Part shown: positions 32,216-42,463 of the stretch, piece after piece
Layout: each line of letters opens with the position of its first letter
Position numbering within the stretch: the stretch's first letter is position 1
NCBI GenBank assembly: GCA_026770025.1
Contig: JAMXDE010000028.1
Coordinates: forward strand, 186,001-250,000
Direction of reading: 5' to 3'
DNA from: Craspedostauros australis
Taxonomy: Eukaryota; Bacillariophyta; Bacillariophyceae; Mastogloiales; Achnanthaceae
Length of the DNA: 64,000 bases
Program-made: the position numbers and the translations under genes
The notes under the pieces: generated by a model
What the model saw: the letters and a program-made list of their open reading frames with translations, nothing else
What the model was told of the DNA's origin: nothing
Databases searched by the model: none

Positions 32216-35067
32216 GTTACATACTTTCGGATCGTTTGGTCGTCCCAGTCCATCAATTGTAGCGGGTGTCACAGTCTGGAAATTGTCCATCTGTGTGGAC
32301 AGAGACTTCACGCTTTTACTCCACCTCACACCGAAATCATAGTTCTTGTGTTCTCTGCTTTGTACAGGCTCTCACACCATGCACTCATCACAGTGGATGC
32401 AGAATAGCTACTTTGTACCACACATGAGCTTGCTTTGGTTGGAGGAGCACCCATGCACATTTTACATATGTTTTTTGTATGCGCAGTGATGCTTTGTTTG
32501 TGTTCTTCATTGGCACTCCATCGGCCAACAGTTACATTCCAGCTTTCCACTGTCGCGAAGATCGGAGATTGATGGGTTCCATCCAGGATTCTGAGGTTTT
32601 GACCTTCTGTAGAAGTAACTGTGTCATGGACATACATGGCAGGCGTTCCAGTTCAATGCATCCTCAGACTGAAATGATGATGGAGAGTGATGCTGTGATC
32701 AACAACATGGTTGATGGTTGTGTTGGACATTTGTGGCTAGTCCTGTCCACACTGTTCGACATCAGGTGTTGGATCCAAGCCATGTTGACATCATCGTCTC
32801 TCCGGCGTTCGCGACTCCCCCACTAAATCCATACAGCTGCAGCAAAGCAAAGTAGGCTGGATGGCCATGATTTAGGGCGGATGGGCGATGCAGTGGAGTG
32901 CGCAAGCACCTCCCATGGTACCTCACAATCGCAGGCGCGCCCTCAACTACTTCACAATTGGCAGGACTGTGTCACCAACCTCATGTGGCACATGACACTG
33001 ATGCAATGGCAGGACCAGACCAAGGTCAAGGCGTCCCAGACTTCTGATGACACGATGCCTGTGCTGCTCCAATATTTTCAGATGCTGCGAACATGCCTGC
33101 CAACCACCATCCCTGCAGTCCTGCACCCACTTTGGGAGCATCATCTGCACACTGAGCAGACCGCCCAGCTCATTCCGTGGGTCCAAGCCATGCACCAAGG
33201 CCTTGGAAGCAATGCATCACCAGCCACAGCAGTGCTTGTGAACTGGAAATGGAACTATAGGCGGATCACACCCTGAGATAATTCCCCTGCCACCACAACA
33301 TCGCCAGCAAACAGACCTGCCCAACGGACACAGCCCTCTCTCCCAACACGATCATAATACTGACACATCCGTTCCCACTGCGTGCAGACATGGAGAATAA
33401 GCAAGGCAGAATCAAAGCGCCCCCCAGCACATAACTTAACAGTTATAATCAGTGAGGTATATATATGACACCATCATTTCGAACCTCAGAAGTAGAGCAT
33501 TGATGAAGCATTGAAGTGACTGTAGTCTTCTGGGTGGTAGCAAGGAAGCTGGGGGAGGGAAATGGTGGAACCCTCCCGCTCATCATCACTTTGGAGCAAG
33601 GGTGTTCAGTTTACATATTGGCTTGCGTCACGTCCTACAGTAGAGTTCGTTCTCAACAGAACTTGTCTACATGATGTCTACATGCGTGATATGTGTATGA
33701 TGCAGGTTCACATTCAAAATGAGATGATTGTTCACTTGATTTCGTCGTTGACACTATCAAACATCATTTGATTCTCAGTCCAATCATTTCGGCTCGCTCT
33801 CCTAATGTTTCGTTGCGACGGTCATGAAGCACGCCTGCCAGATGCAACCAATTCGGCGCGTCTTTTGGTGAGACAGGAACGGGAACAGAAACGGAACCAC
33901 ACGATCGTCAATTCAGTCTGGTGCTATGTACATGGCAGAACATCCGTCTGTACGCATGACCCCCAGACTGTCGATCAGTGGGAAACGCAACGATTGGATC
34001 AAAATAATTCGAATATTTTCCAGCACGAGTCAAACAGAGAACGCACGACAGAGGCACATACAAAGGATGATTCATGTTTAACGTTGATATTCTCTCGTTG
34101 CCCCAAAAAGATCAATCTTGTCTAGTTTGACATCTTCGAAGACCAACAAAAAGGTTTCAAGGCTTCTCGCTACTTAGCGCTAGCCTCTCTCTTCGGAATC
34201 CACCAGAAACCACCAGCTGGCAACTGTGATGCTGTATTTCTCGTCGATCCGAAGCCCCATCAACGAAATCGTGTTCTGACACCATCCGTTCGTCTTCACT
34301 TCGTGCGTGCCTACAAGAAGTCTACCTGAAACCCACAGCAGCCCATAACTTATCTAATATAATGATGATCCACCTCGGACATTTTTTTATATATACTTCA
34401 CAATATGTTGCATAATATTCTGCAATAACCTGAAAACGCATGTAGACTGCTCCCCCCGCGACTCGTTGGTTTGTGACTGAATGGGCTCTTATCACTGACT
34501 CGTCGCTCTTTCTGAGCAATATGAGAGGAACAGCCTGAAGAGGCTACGATAATACTGGAGCTGCAGAATCGTGTAGTATCCGCCATGGCCGGCACAGCCT
34601 GCGTAGTGCGGCGTCTCCTATGACAATCATGTGCTGATGTATATTGGTCAACATCAGAGGGACGTCAACTCAATGTGACGCAATTGCGCGATTGAGTGGC
34701 ATCGATGGACGCATCGACCATGAGACCAACATGTGATTCCTTGAGTCAACCCGTCCGCTGTGACGGAATAGATCCTGGGTATATACAAAATTCCCGCTTC
34801 TCGACTTCACCAGATATGGAAGGAACGCGCAGTAGCACGGAGCTACTTGTGGGATTAGGGCATGACGAGTATTAGAGCAGACACGCCTTGTTCCAGCATA
34901 TGATCTGCTATGTTCTGCTTGTTGGTCTGTTGTTTTTCAGGCATCACGGAATGCATTCGCTTTGCTCACAATTTCCAAATCTCGCACGATTGAAACACGA
35001 TTAAACACAAACACAGACACCAACAGCATCAAACAAGACGATATCGCAACATCCAAAGACATCCACG
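32216..35067. other. non-coding or decayed segment before gag
   Basis: No recognisable domain on either strand. It includes an inverted copy of the 39-bp leader (34450-34488) and, directly before gag, an AT- and A-rich leader with tatataca near 34780. No direct repeat of this region was found downstream of pol, so gag-pol does not have its own separate LTR pair here. Confidence 0.4.
34450..34488 (-). repeat. 39-bp leader segment, inverted copy
   Basis: Exact reverse complement of 27172-27210. Outside the 39 bp the similarity stops, and the primer-site half is degenerate (tgataagagccc when read on the minus strand). Confidence 0.85.
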
Positions 35068-36564
35068 ATGGCAGGAGCAGCAGCCGAAATCCAAAACTAT
35101 TTTCGTAATGTGCTACTGTTTCCGGATGACACGATTGGAGAAGCGATCAAGGAGCAGGGAATATCTTCATTTGACGACCTGCTTTCATTCGACGACGACG
35201 ATATACAGGCGTTGTGTGAACGCATTCGGAAAGGCAGTGGTTACATCGCAAATCCAGCATACGTACCCTCAAAGCCAGTCTCCGGGACACCGGTAATGAT
35301 CCGCAACCCAGGAGTGCCTCTTGGATGGGTATTTGAGATGAGATTGCGGAAGCTTCGCTATCTTCGCTTTCACTACAGCCGCATTCAACGATCATTCACT
35401 TCATCAGGTGCCACACTATCCCGACTCAACACCGCTTGGACCTTATTCAAAGACGAGAAACGAATCAAAGACAGTGATCCTCTACCAACGCCGGAATTAC
35501 TCACCAAGGTGGACTCAGTCAGAGAGACGCTGGAGGACATCCGCAATTACTTGGACAACACACTTGGGAGTCAAGACATTCCACTTGCATACGTTGTTCG
35601 ACCAGAATCAGAGAAGCCAGAGGACAGAATTCCAGCTGTCACAACATCATTTGGAGAACCAACCATGTTGGACGAACTGATTGACCGTGCACCCCATTCC
35701 GGTTCCATCTACAAAGCAGACAGAGCAGCAGTTTGGCAAGTTGTTCGAGCTGCAACACACGGTGGTCCTGCGTGGAACTGGGTACAGGGCTTCGAGAGAT
35801 CGAAAGACGGACGAGCAGCTCATCAGGCGCTTGAGCAACACTATCGTGGAGACTCTTTTCAAGCACGCACGAAAGCATCGGCTGACAAAACGATCGCAGA
35901 GACATACTTCGACGGAAGAGCACGAAACTTCACGTTTGAGATGTACGCACAGCGATTGAATGCAGCCTTTGAAGATCTTGCGCAGGGAGGTGAACCGCAG
36001 ATGGAAGAAGCAAAAGTCAGACGTCTTATGCGAGGAATCAGAGACCAACGTCTGTTCCCAGCATGCGAAGTCGTACGAGCAACGAAAACGTACAAGACCA
36101 GCTTTCATCGAACGGTGAACTATCTCGCAGAGTCTCTTGATCAGCGCACTGACACAACAACAAGTCGACGTATTGCAGGGATGCAAGGCAATAACAGGAA
36201 GAACCGAGGCCGCTCAGGTGGTGGTGGAGGCCAAGGCCGGGGTGGCAGGGGCGGACGTGGTAAAGGCGGCGACAAAGGCAAACCACAATACAATGCCAAC
36301 ATGAACGTGACCGACAGATATTACGACCGTGAAGAATGGGCAGTCATGTCTGCCGCGCAGCGTGCACGTGCCATTGCACTTCGACAAGAACGAGATGCGA
36401 GAAGAGGAGTTGCATCAGTTGATACGCAAGGACAGAGCAAACGTCAGCGAACAGATGGTCAGGACGCGACGCCTCCTGTTGCCTCGGGAAGTGCCTCTGC
36501 CGACCAGCGCAAGAGCGGCATCGGGGCATTCATGACACGTCGCAATCAACAAGGCCAATCCTGA
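35068..36564 (+). CDS. gag: gag-like protein of the Copia element
   Basis: 498 aa from the ATG at 35068. The N-terminal and middle parts are helical, without a named domain, and consistent with a capsid. Near residues 380-415 there is a Gly/Arg-rich segment (GGGGGQGRGGRGGRGKGG) that may bind RNA in place of the usual zinc knuckle, followed by YYDREEWAVMSAAQRARAI, a segment that recurs in related elements (from memory). It ends at TGA 36562-36564 and the next codons continue directly into pol in the same frame. Confidence 0.8.
   Translation: MAGAAAEIQNYFRNVLLFPDDTIGEAIKEQGISSFDDLLSFDDDDIQALCERIRKGSGYIANPAYVPSKPVSGTPVMIRNPGVPLGWVFEMRLRKLRYLRFHYSRIQRSFTSSGATLSRLNTAWTLFKDEKRIKDSDPLPTPELLTKVDSVRETLEDIRNYLDNTLGSQDIPLAYVVRPESEKPEDRIPAVTTSFGEPTMLDELIDRAPHSGSIYKADRAAVWQVVRAATHGGPAWNWVQGFERSKDGRAAHQALEQHYRGDSFQARTKASADKTIAETYFDGRARNFTFEMYAQRLNAAFEDLAQGGEPQMEEAKVRRLMRGIRDQRLFPACEVVRATKTYKTSFHRTVNYLAESLDQRTDTTTSRRIAGMQGNNRKNRGRSGGGGGQGRGGRGGRGKGGDKGKPQYNANMNVTDRYYDREEWAVMSAAQRARAIALRQERDARRGVASVDTQGQSKRQRTDGQDATPPVASGSASADQRKSGIGAFMTRRNQQGQS
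36562..36564 (+). promoter_or_regulatory. in-frame TGA between gag and pol, possible read-through site
   Basis: The sequence tcc tga cat is a single stop between two long frames in the same phase. UGA followed by C is the leakiest stop context in other eukaryotes. Confidence 0.6.
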
Positions 36565-39500
36565 CATGAGGTGGGAGGGCGACGCCATGCAACGGCGATC
36601 AGTCAGTCCCTTCCATCTGAGACACCGAGAGCCAAATTGGACTCACATGCTGACACTTGTGCTTTTGGTCCTACTGCATACATTGTACACCGAACTACAC
36701 AGACCGTCACAACATCGCCATTCTTGGACACATTGGGGGACGTCACAAACGTACCAATTGTCACAGCAGCGATTGCGTATGACGATCCTGTTTCGTACAC
36801 CACTTACATCCTCTTCTTTCCTCAATCATTATATTTTGAAACCCTTCCTCATCCGCTATTGTGTCCGCATCAAATGCGCATGGCGGGTATCATCGTCAAT
36901 GAGACACCTTTGGTCATGTTACCAGAGGAGAATCGTCATTCATACTCACATTCTATTCTTTCTTCACATCATGATTTGCACATCCCACTTCAGCTGAACG
37001 GAACGGTATCCTATTTTCATATTCGACAACCAACGCGAGACGAGATACAGTCCGACCGAGATTGCGTCCATGTATACATGACATCAGATGCATATTGGGA
37101 TCCATCACAGCTGTCGTCAGGGGACGATGAAGCGGCGATACGTGCGAAGCTTCAAGCAGATCAACAGATGCATATTGAATCACCGATCAGATACGAGCAT
37201 GACAATCGAACAATACATCACACGCGTACCTCGAATCGAAAGGGGACGATAACGCCAGAGCAGCTGGCAGCGAGATGGCGAATCGGAATCGAAGCAGCAA
37301 AACGAACACTCGATGTGACAACGCAATTGGCAGTCCGTGATTTCACTACAACGACAGGAACACGTCGACTCAACCCTTATGCGATGCAGCTCCGATACCG
37401 ACGCCTCAATACACAAATGTACACCGACACGATGTTCGCGAAGACAAAGTCCATACGTGGGAACATCTGTGCAATGATTTATTGTACACCATTTCATTGG
37501 GTCAGAGTGTACCCAATGGCGGCAAGGCGAGAGGCCGCGCAGACACTCGATGAGCTATTCAGAGATTACGGCATCCCACACACAATGATACCAGACAATG
37601 CACGAGAGCTAGTTGAGGGCAACTTCAAGAGCAAACTTCTCAAAGCTCAAGTCTCAATCCGTCCCGTGGAAGCGTATATTCACAACCAGAACAAAGCGGA
37701 GGCAACGATCCGAGAACTTCGACGTCAATACCGGCGGCTCATGACATCGACGAACACACCTGCATACTTGTGGGATTATTGTTTTGAGTACTGTGCAGAG
37801 ATTCGAAGCAACACAGCACTTCAGATATATGATCTACATGGCCAGACACCAACTACAATCCTAACTGGCGATACCACCGACATCTCACATATCTCAGAAT
37901 TCGGGTGGTTCGACTTTGTGTGGTACATGAATCTCCAGGGAGCAAACATGAACACAAAACATCTTGGTCGCTACCTCGGTCCGTCAAAGGCCGTGGGTGA
38001 AGCGATGTGCTCGTACATTCTCACATCTTCTGGCGCTGTTGTTTCTAAATCCTCTGTCATTCCTTTATCCGATGTCGACCTCAACAGTGAAGCAGTCAAA
38101 CAACAACAATCCGACTTCATGTCCAATCTACGAAACAAATGGAAAGATCGAATGGAAGGCATCAAGCCAGGGGACGACGGAGACGACGTCGACGACACAG
38201 CCGAAGACATTGCATTCCTGGAGCAGACTACATCATTGGAACCTTTGATAGAGCCAGCTGACGCCGACGAAGACGCATACGATCGATACCTGTCTGCTCG
38301 AGTCAAGTTGCCTGCGGGTGATGACATCCAATTTGGTACTGTGAAGCGCCGAAAGCGCGATGCAAGCGGGAAGCTGATTGGTCACTCACATTCAAATCCA
38401 CTTCTTGACACGTCCATGTATGAGGTTGAATTTGTCGACGGGCACAGCGAGGTGTTCAATGCGAATCAGATCGCGGAAAATATCTACGCACGAACAGATG
38501 ACGACGGATACACAACACTCTTGATGGAGGATATCATCGACCATAAGCGACTCCCAACCGCAGCAACCGCTGATGACAAGACGACCACGAAGACGACAAA
38601 GGGATGGAAGCTGTGTGTGTTATGGAAAGACGGATCTACATCATGGATTCACTTACGCGATGCCAAGGAGGCTGACCCTGTGAAGACAGCCGAGTATGCG
38701 ACCAACAACCAGCTCACCAATGAGCCTGCCTTTCGATGGTGGGTTCCATACACAATGAAGCGGCGCAACCGCATCCTGATGGCCAACCGCAAACGATACT
38801 TCCGACGAAATGAGAAATATGGTCTCGAATTACCAAAGAGCGTCCAACGAGCTCTTGCGATCGACGAGGAGACAGGAACCGACTTCTGGCGCAAAGCATT
38901 GGAGAAAGAGATGAAGAACGTTCGACCAGCTTTCGACATCAAGACAGAAGACACGAAGCCACCAGTCGGATACACCTACATTGCATGTCACATGATCTTC
39001 GATATCAAAGTTGACCTCACACGAAAGGCGCGACTTGTGGCAGGCGGTCACATGACTGAAGCACCATCCAGCATAACATATGCCAGTGTGGTGACACGCG
39101 AAAGCGTTCGAATCGCATTCCTCTTGGCGGCGCTGAACGACCTCGATGTGCTTGCGGCAGACGTGATGAACGCATACCTCAACGCGCCATGCCGCGAACG
39201 CGTCTACACAACATGTGGACCTGAGTTCGGGGCAGACGCAGGAAAGGTAGCGATAATCTGTCGCGCACTCTATGGGCTCAAGTCAAGCGGCGCTGCCTGG
39301 AGGGCACACCTTGCAGAGACACTGCAGAACTCACTCGGATTCACCTCGTGTCGTGCAGACAGCGATGTTTGGATGAAGCCAGCAGTTACGAGCGATGGGT
39401 CTGAATATTACGAGTACATCCTCGTGTACACTGATGACATTCTGGCGATCTCCAAAGATCCCAGCGCGATACTCTCACACATTGGTTCTTACTTCTTTCT

Positions 39501-40506
39501 CAAACCCGCCTCGATCGGTCCACCAACAACATACCTCGGCTCTACAATCGCTCCATTCCATCTCACAGCAGAACCGGAGCGGCCGAAGTGGAGCATGGGA
39601 TCCCAGCGATACGTCCGAGAGGTCACGAAGATGGCGCAGAAATGGCTTGAGGCCCGTGGCGGTAAATTCCGTACCAGCGCGAAAAGCGTGATACCAAACG
39701 GGTACCGACCAGAGCTTGACGCCACCACCCTTTGTGATCCAGAGGAAATGAACTATTATCAACAGCTGATTGGGATCCTGAGGTGGATCGTCGAGTTGGG
39801 GCGGATCGACATATGCTGCGAGACAAGCATGATGTCTTCATACTGTGCTGCCCCCAGAACAGGGCATTTGCGTGTGCTTTTTCATATGTTTGCCTATCTT
39901 AACTCACATGACCGATCACGTTTGGTGTTCGACGATGCATACGTCAAGAAGAACACCACTCCAACACCAGATTGGGCATCCTTCTACCCAGACGCACGCG
40001 AATTGATACCACATGACATGCCAAAACCAAGAGGCAAAGCAGTCCAGATGACGTGTTTTGTTGATGCAGATCATGCAGGAGATCAATACACACGACGATC
40101 TCGAACAGGTGTTTTACTTTTCTTGAATTCCTCTCCCATCTTATGGTACAGCAAGAAGCAGAATGGAATCGAGACATCGACATTTGGTTCAGAGTTCACC
40201 GCACTCAAGGTCGCCATGGAGATTGTGATTGGCATGAGATACAAGCTTCGAATGATGGGTGTGCCTTTGGAGGGACCGGCTGATATCCGAGTTGACAACC
40301 AGAGCGTCGTCTATAACGCATCCGCACCCGAATCACAGCTGAGAAAGAAAGCCAACGCAATTGCATATCACTTTGTCCGAGAGAATGTGGCGGCAGGAGT
40401 GGCAGTCATCCAATATGAACCATCGGAGACCAACCTGGCTGACATGTTGACCAAGCCACAATCAGGTCCAAGACGACGAGAGCAATCACAACACATTCTA
40501 TTTTGA
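36565..40506 (+). CDS. pol: Copia-type pol: protease, integrase, RT, RNase H
   Basis: An open frame of about 1,313 codons that follows the gag TGA without a frame change and without an early ATG, so expression needs read-through. In order: aspartic protease with LDSHADTCAFG (~36637-36670); a helical segment TPEQLAARWRIGIEAAKRTL in place of a clear zinc-binding HHCC motif; integrase core with TDTMFAK (Asp ~37425), PDNAREL (Asp ~37594) and NKAEATIREL (Glu ~37699; Asp-Glu spacing 35 residues); reverse transcriptase with VMNAYLNAP and the catalytic YTDDIL (~39426); RNase H with CFVDADHAGD, ETSTFGSEF, DNQSVVYNAS and NLADMLTKP. No frameshift is seen. It looks competent for transposition. Confidence 0.88.
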   Translation, partial: HEVGGRRHATAISQSLPSETPRAKLDSHADTCAFGPTAYIVHRTTQTVTTSPFLDTLGDVTNVPIVTAAIAYDDPVSYTTYILFFPQSLYFETLPHPLLCPHQMRMAGIIVNETPLVMLPEENRHSYSHSILSSHHDLHIPLQLNGTVSYFHIRQPTRDEIQSDRDCVHVYMTSDAYWDPSQLSSGDDEAAIRAKLQADQQMHIESPIRYEHDNRTIHHTRTSNRKGTITPEQLAARWRIGIEAAKRTLDVTTQLAVRDFTTTTGTRRLNPYAMQLRYRRLNTQMYTDTMFAKTKSIRGNICAMIYCTPFHWVRVYPMAARREAAQTLDELFRDYGIPHTMIPDNARELVEGNFKSKLLKAQVSIRPVEAYIHNQNKAEATIRELRRQYRRLMTSTNTPAYLWDYCFEYCAEIRSNTALQIYDLHGQTPTTILTGDTTDISHISEFGWFDFVWYMNLQGANMNTKHLGRYLGPSKAVGEAMCSYILTSSGAVVSKSSVIPLSDVDLNSEAVKQQQSDFMSNLRNKWKDRMEGIKPGDDGDDVDDTAEDIAFLEQTTSLEPLIEPADADEDAYDRYLSARVKLPAGDDIQFGTVKRRKRDASGKLIGHSHSNPLLDTSMYEVEFVDGHSEVFNANQIAENIYARTDDDGYTTLLMEDIIDHKRLPTAATADDKTTTKTTKGWKLCVLWKDGSTSWIHLRDAKEADPVKTAEYATNNQLTNEPAFRWWVPYTMKRRNRILMANRKRYFRRNEKYGLELPKSVQRALAIDEETGTDFWRKALEKEMKNVRPAFDIKTEDTKPPVGYTYIACHMIFDIKVDLTRKARLVAGGHMTEAPSSITYASVVTRESVRIAFLLAALNDLDVLAADVMNAYLNAPCRERVYTTCGPEFGADAGKVAIICRALYGLKSSGAAWRAHLAETLQNSLGFTSCRADSDVWMKPAVTSDGSEYYEYILVYTDDILAISKDPSAILSHIGSYFFLKPASIGPPTTYLGSTIAPFHLTAEPERPKWSMGSQRYVREVTKMAQKWLEARGGKFRTSAKSVIPNGYRPELDATTLCDPEEMNYYQQLIGILRWIVELGRIDICCETSMMSSYCAAPRTGHLRVLFHMFAYLNSHDRSRLVFDDAYVKKNTTPTPDWASFYPDARELIPHDMPKPRGKAVQMTCFVDADHAGDQYTRRSRTGVLLFLNSSPILWYSKKQNGIETSTFGSEFTALKVAMEIVIGMRYKLRMMGVPLEGPADIRVDNQSVVYNASAPESQLRKKANAIAYHFVRENVAAGVAVIQYEPSETNLADMLTKPQSGPRRREQSQHILF

Positions 40507-40703
40507 GTTTGTGAGACTGCGCGACAGTACCCATCGGATGGTCGGCTGGGGAGTAACTTCCTGGTGGATGGGATGAGCGCCCTGTGGTGTCCATTCATGA
40601 GGACATGCAGCAGGTACATACCGTACGAATGAATATGAACGAGAGCACCGAAGAGATTGAGACGATCTGACGAGCAGCAGAGCCACCGCATATCGAGGGG
40701 ACC
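40507..40703 (+). other. 3' untranslated part of the element with polypurine tract
   Basis: Short region from the pol stop to the right LTR. gagggga at about 40694-40700 is a plausible plus-strand primer. Confidence 0.5.
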
Positions 40704-40871
40704 AAGCAGATACGGACGTTATTACCGGTTATTTGAGCGTTAGACTGGGCACTTGCAGCTGAATCGTACGCAGCAGAGTAGAGACCACATGAGAGGTAAA
40801 TGGCTCGTGCCTTGAGCTCATAATCCGTTGTTTACTTCTAATTCCATGCCTTTTCCCAGTAGGAGAGTTTG
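40704..40871 (+). repeat. 3' long terminal repeat
   Basis: No difference seen from 26998-27165 over 168 bp, followed by the acatc duplication. Identity of the two LTRs implies recent insertion or recent homogenisation. Confidence 0.8.
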
Positions 40872-41216
40872 ACATCACTCTGTGTGTTGATGGCTGCAAT
40901 TTCGCCGCGCGGCGTTTCGCCGTACGACGGGCGTACGGGCATTGTTGTTCTTCGCGAGAAGGTTGGCGCCAAAGTTCCGTATCTTTGCATCTTCGCATCT
41001 TTGTGTTCGCAATCTTCCCTCCACCACACAACAAACAAACAAGCAATTGAGGTTGGCAGACCAAATGGATTGATGCGCCGATGGTCAACAATACTACGAC
41101 TATACCATGTAATAGCTCGTACTTGTACGAACACCCATGGATTGATCGTTCGTGCATCTGCATTTGCTTTCAGATTGGCGAGCCAAGCGACAAGAGACTG
41201 ACGCCCATCATCAAAG
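40872..41216. other. upstream region of ALKBH7
   Basis: The 5' flank of the ALKBH7 gene, starting with the right target-site duplication. The retroelement therefore sits about 350 bp from the start codon and may disturb the promoter. No gene seen. Confidence 0.5.
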
Positions 41217-42210
41217 ATGCATCGCCGACTCGGCACAATCGCATCATCGCAGCGAAGATGGCACGCTCCGTTCCGAAGGCAACGGAGGGCCAGCACGGCC
41301 TCCATCTCGACATTGCGAACAGATCCATCGTTGGTAGATGACCGACATGCTCCGATTGACTGGGAACCTTCTGCTGCGGTCGTCTATCCCAACGTTTGCA
41401 CAGAAGATGAGGCGGAGCATTTGACGACGACCATCCTGTCTCGGCTCAAACGGTACGTGCCTGCATGTCTCTTCATGTGCGCGTGCTGCTTCGATTGCAA
41501 TTTAATTTCGTTCGATGGCGTCTGGTTGATTCATGTTATTGCCGTACTCGTAAGTCGTGCGCGTAATACTTCCAACCATCAAGACTTGGCCAACACTCGC
41601 TAACCTCCTTGCTGTCGCTTTTGTTGCCACCTCTGTTGCCACCACCATTCCGCCAAAACTCTGCAACAGGCGACGCTACGAAAAGGGACACTGGGACTCC
41701 GTCATTGCGCAGTACAAAGAAATAGAATTGGAGAAGGAGCACAACATCACAGATGAATCCTCCGTCATCCACGCCATATTCCAAAGACTGCGGCAACATC
41801 TGCAGCAGCATCATCTGTCTCACAAACCAGCGGAATCGCTCGCGTGGTTGCCATGTCATGCCATAGATCTCAAACGCGATGGAGAGCTCAACGCGCATGT
41901 GGATTCCATCAAATTCTCCGGAGATCTCGTGGCGGGCCTGTCCCTCCTGTCGCCAAGCATCATGCAGCTCAAACCTGATGAAACGCAGCTTCTGGATGAG
42001 GAGGCCGCCGCGGTTACCGACGACAATCTGCCCTGCATCAATTTGTACCTCCCGCCACTCTCGCTCTACGCCCTGACGGGGCCTGCGAGGTATCGGTACA
42101 CGCACGAGCTGCTACCCAGCGACTCCATCTTCACAAATCCGATCAACGGCGAAACTATTTCTGTCGAACGAGATCATCGGCTCAGCATTATCTTTCGTGA
42201 TAGCAAATGA
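41217..42210 (+). CDS. ALKBH7: ALKBH7-like mitochondrial 2OG-Fe(II) oxygenase, two exons
   Basis: Exon 1 41217-41452 and exon 2 41670-42210 with a 217-bp GT-AG intron (GTACGT...CAACAG); 258 aa. Splicing restores SRLKRRRYEKGHWDSVI, which matches the RRRYE-HWD block of animal ALKBH7. The N-terminal ~40 residues are Arg/Ser-rich and poor in acid, fitting a mitochondrial presequence. The catalytic part has HVDSIKFSGDLVAGLSLLSP (iron-binding His and Asp near 155 and 157), a Leu-Pro-rich strand, TGPARYRYTHELLP (distal His near 222) and a final RLSIIFR for 2OG binding. Animal ALKBH7 acts in mitochondrial necrosis and fatty-acid metabolism and is not a classic DNA repair enzyme; the role here is inferred from that. 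The family call is strong. Confidence 0.9.
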
Positions 42211-42463
42211 AAAAGAAGGGCAACAGCGACACGGTGGACATGTTGGGGTGTCAATGAACTTGAGTTGGTTGATGAAGGTTAAAGAACCAATCGAGGGCGT
42301 TGTGCTCTGGTGCATTGAACTGCAATGAACTGCAATCAGTTCGTCCATAATGACATTCTAGGACAAGAGGGTATCCGTGTCACACGCCGCTTCAGCCATG
42401 TATGAAGACGCAACGCAAAACACTTGCGCGCATGGATGTTCATCACGGCAACAGCGACCAAGG

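Larger units (their letters stand above)
26998..40871 (+). mobile_element. 13.9-kb LTR-bounded Copia-type retroelement (composite)
   Basis: Two identical 168-bp direct repeats mark the ends. They are flanked outside by the same 5 bp, acatc (26993-26997 and 40872-40876), as expected for one integration event. A tRNA-primer site follows the left repeat and a purine-rich gagggga precedes the right one. Intact gag and pol lie in the right 6 kb in the same orientation. The left 7.9 kb, where only a few hundred bases of leader are expected, contains decayed pol pieces of other Copia elements. The termini (AAG...TTG) are not the usual TG...CA. The superfamily order protease-integrase-reverse transcriptase-RNase H is Copia. 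Confidence 0.75.

Noticed and set aside
32881-33276. 131-codon plus-strand frame in the retroelement as a gag
   Set aside because: No capsid or nucleocapsid motif and no matching pol nearby. It could be decayed coding sequence, but nothing supports a call.
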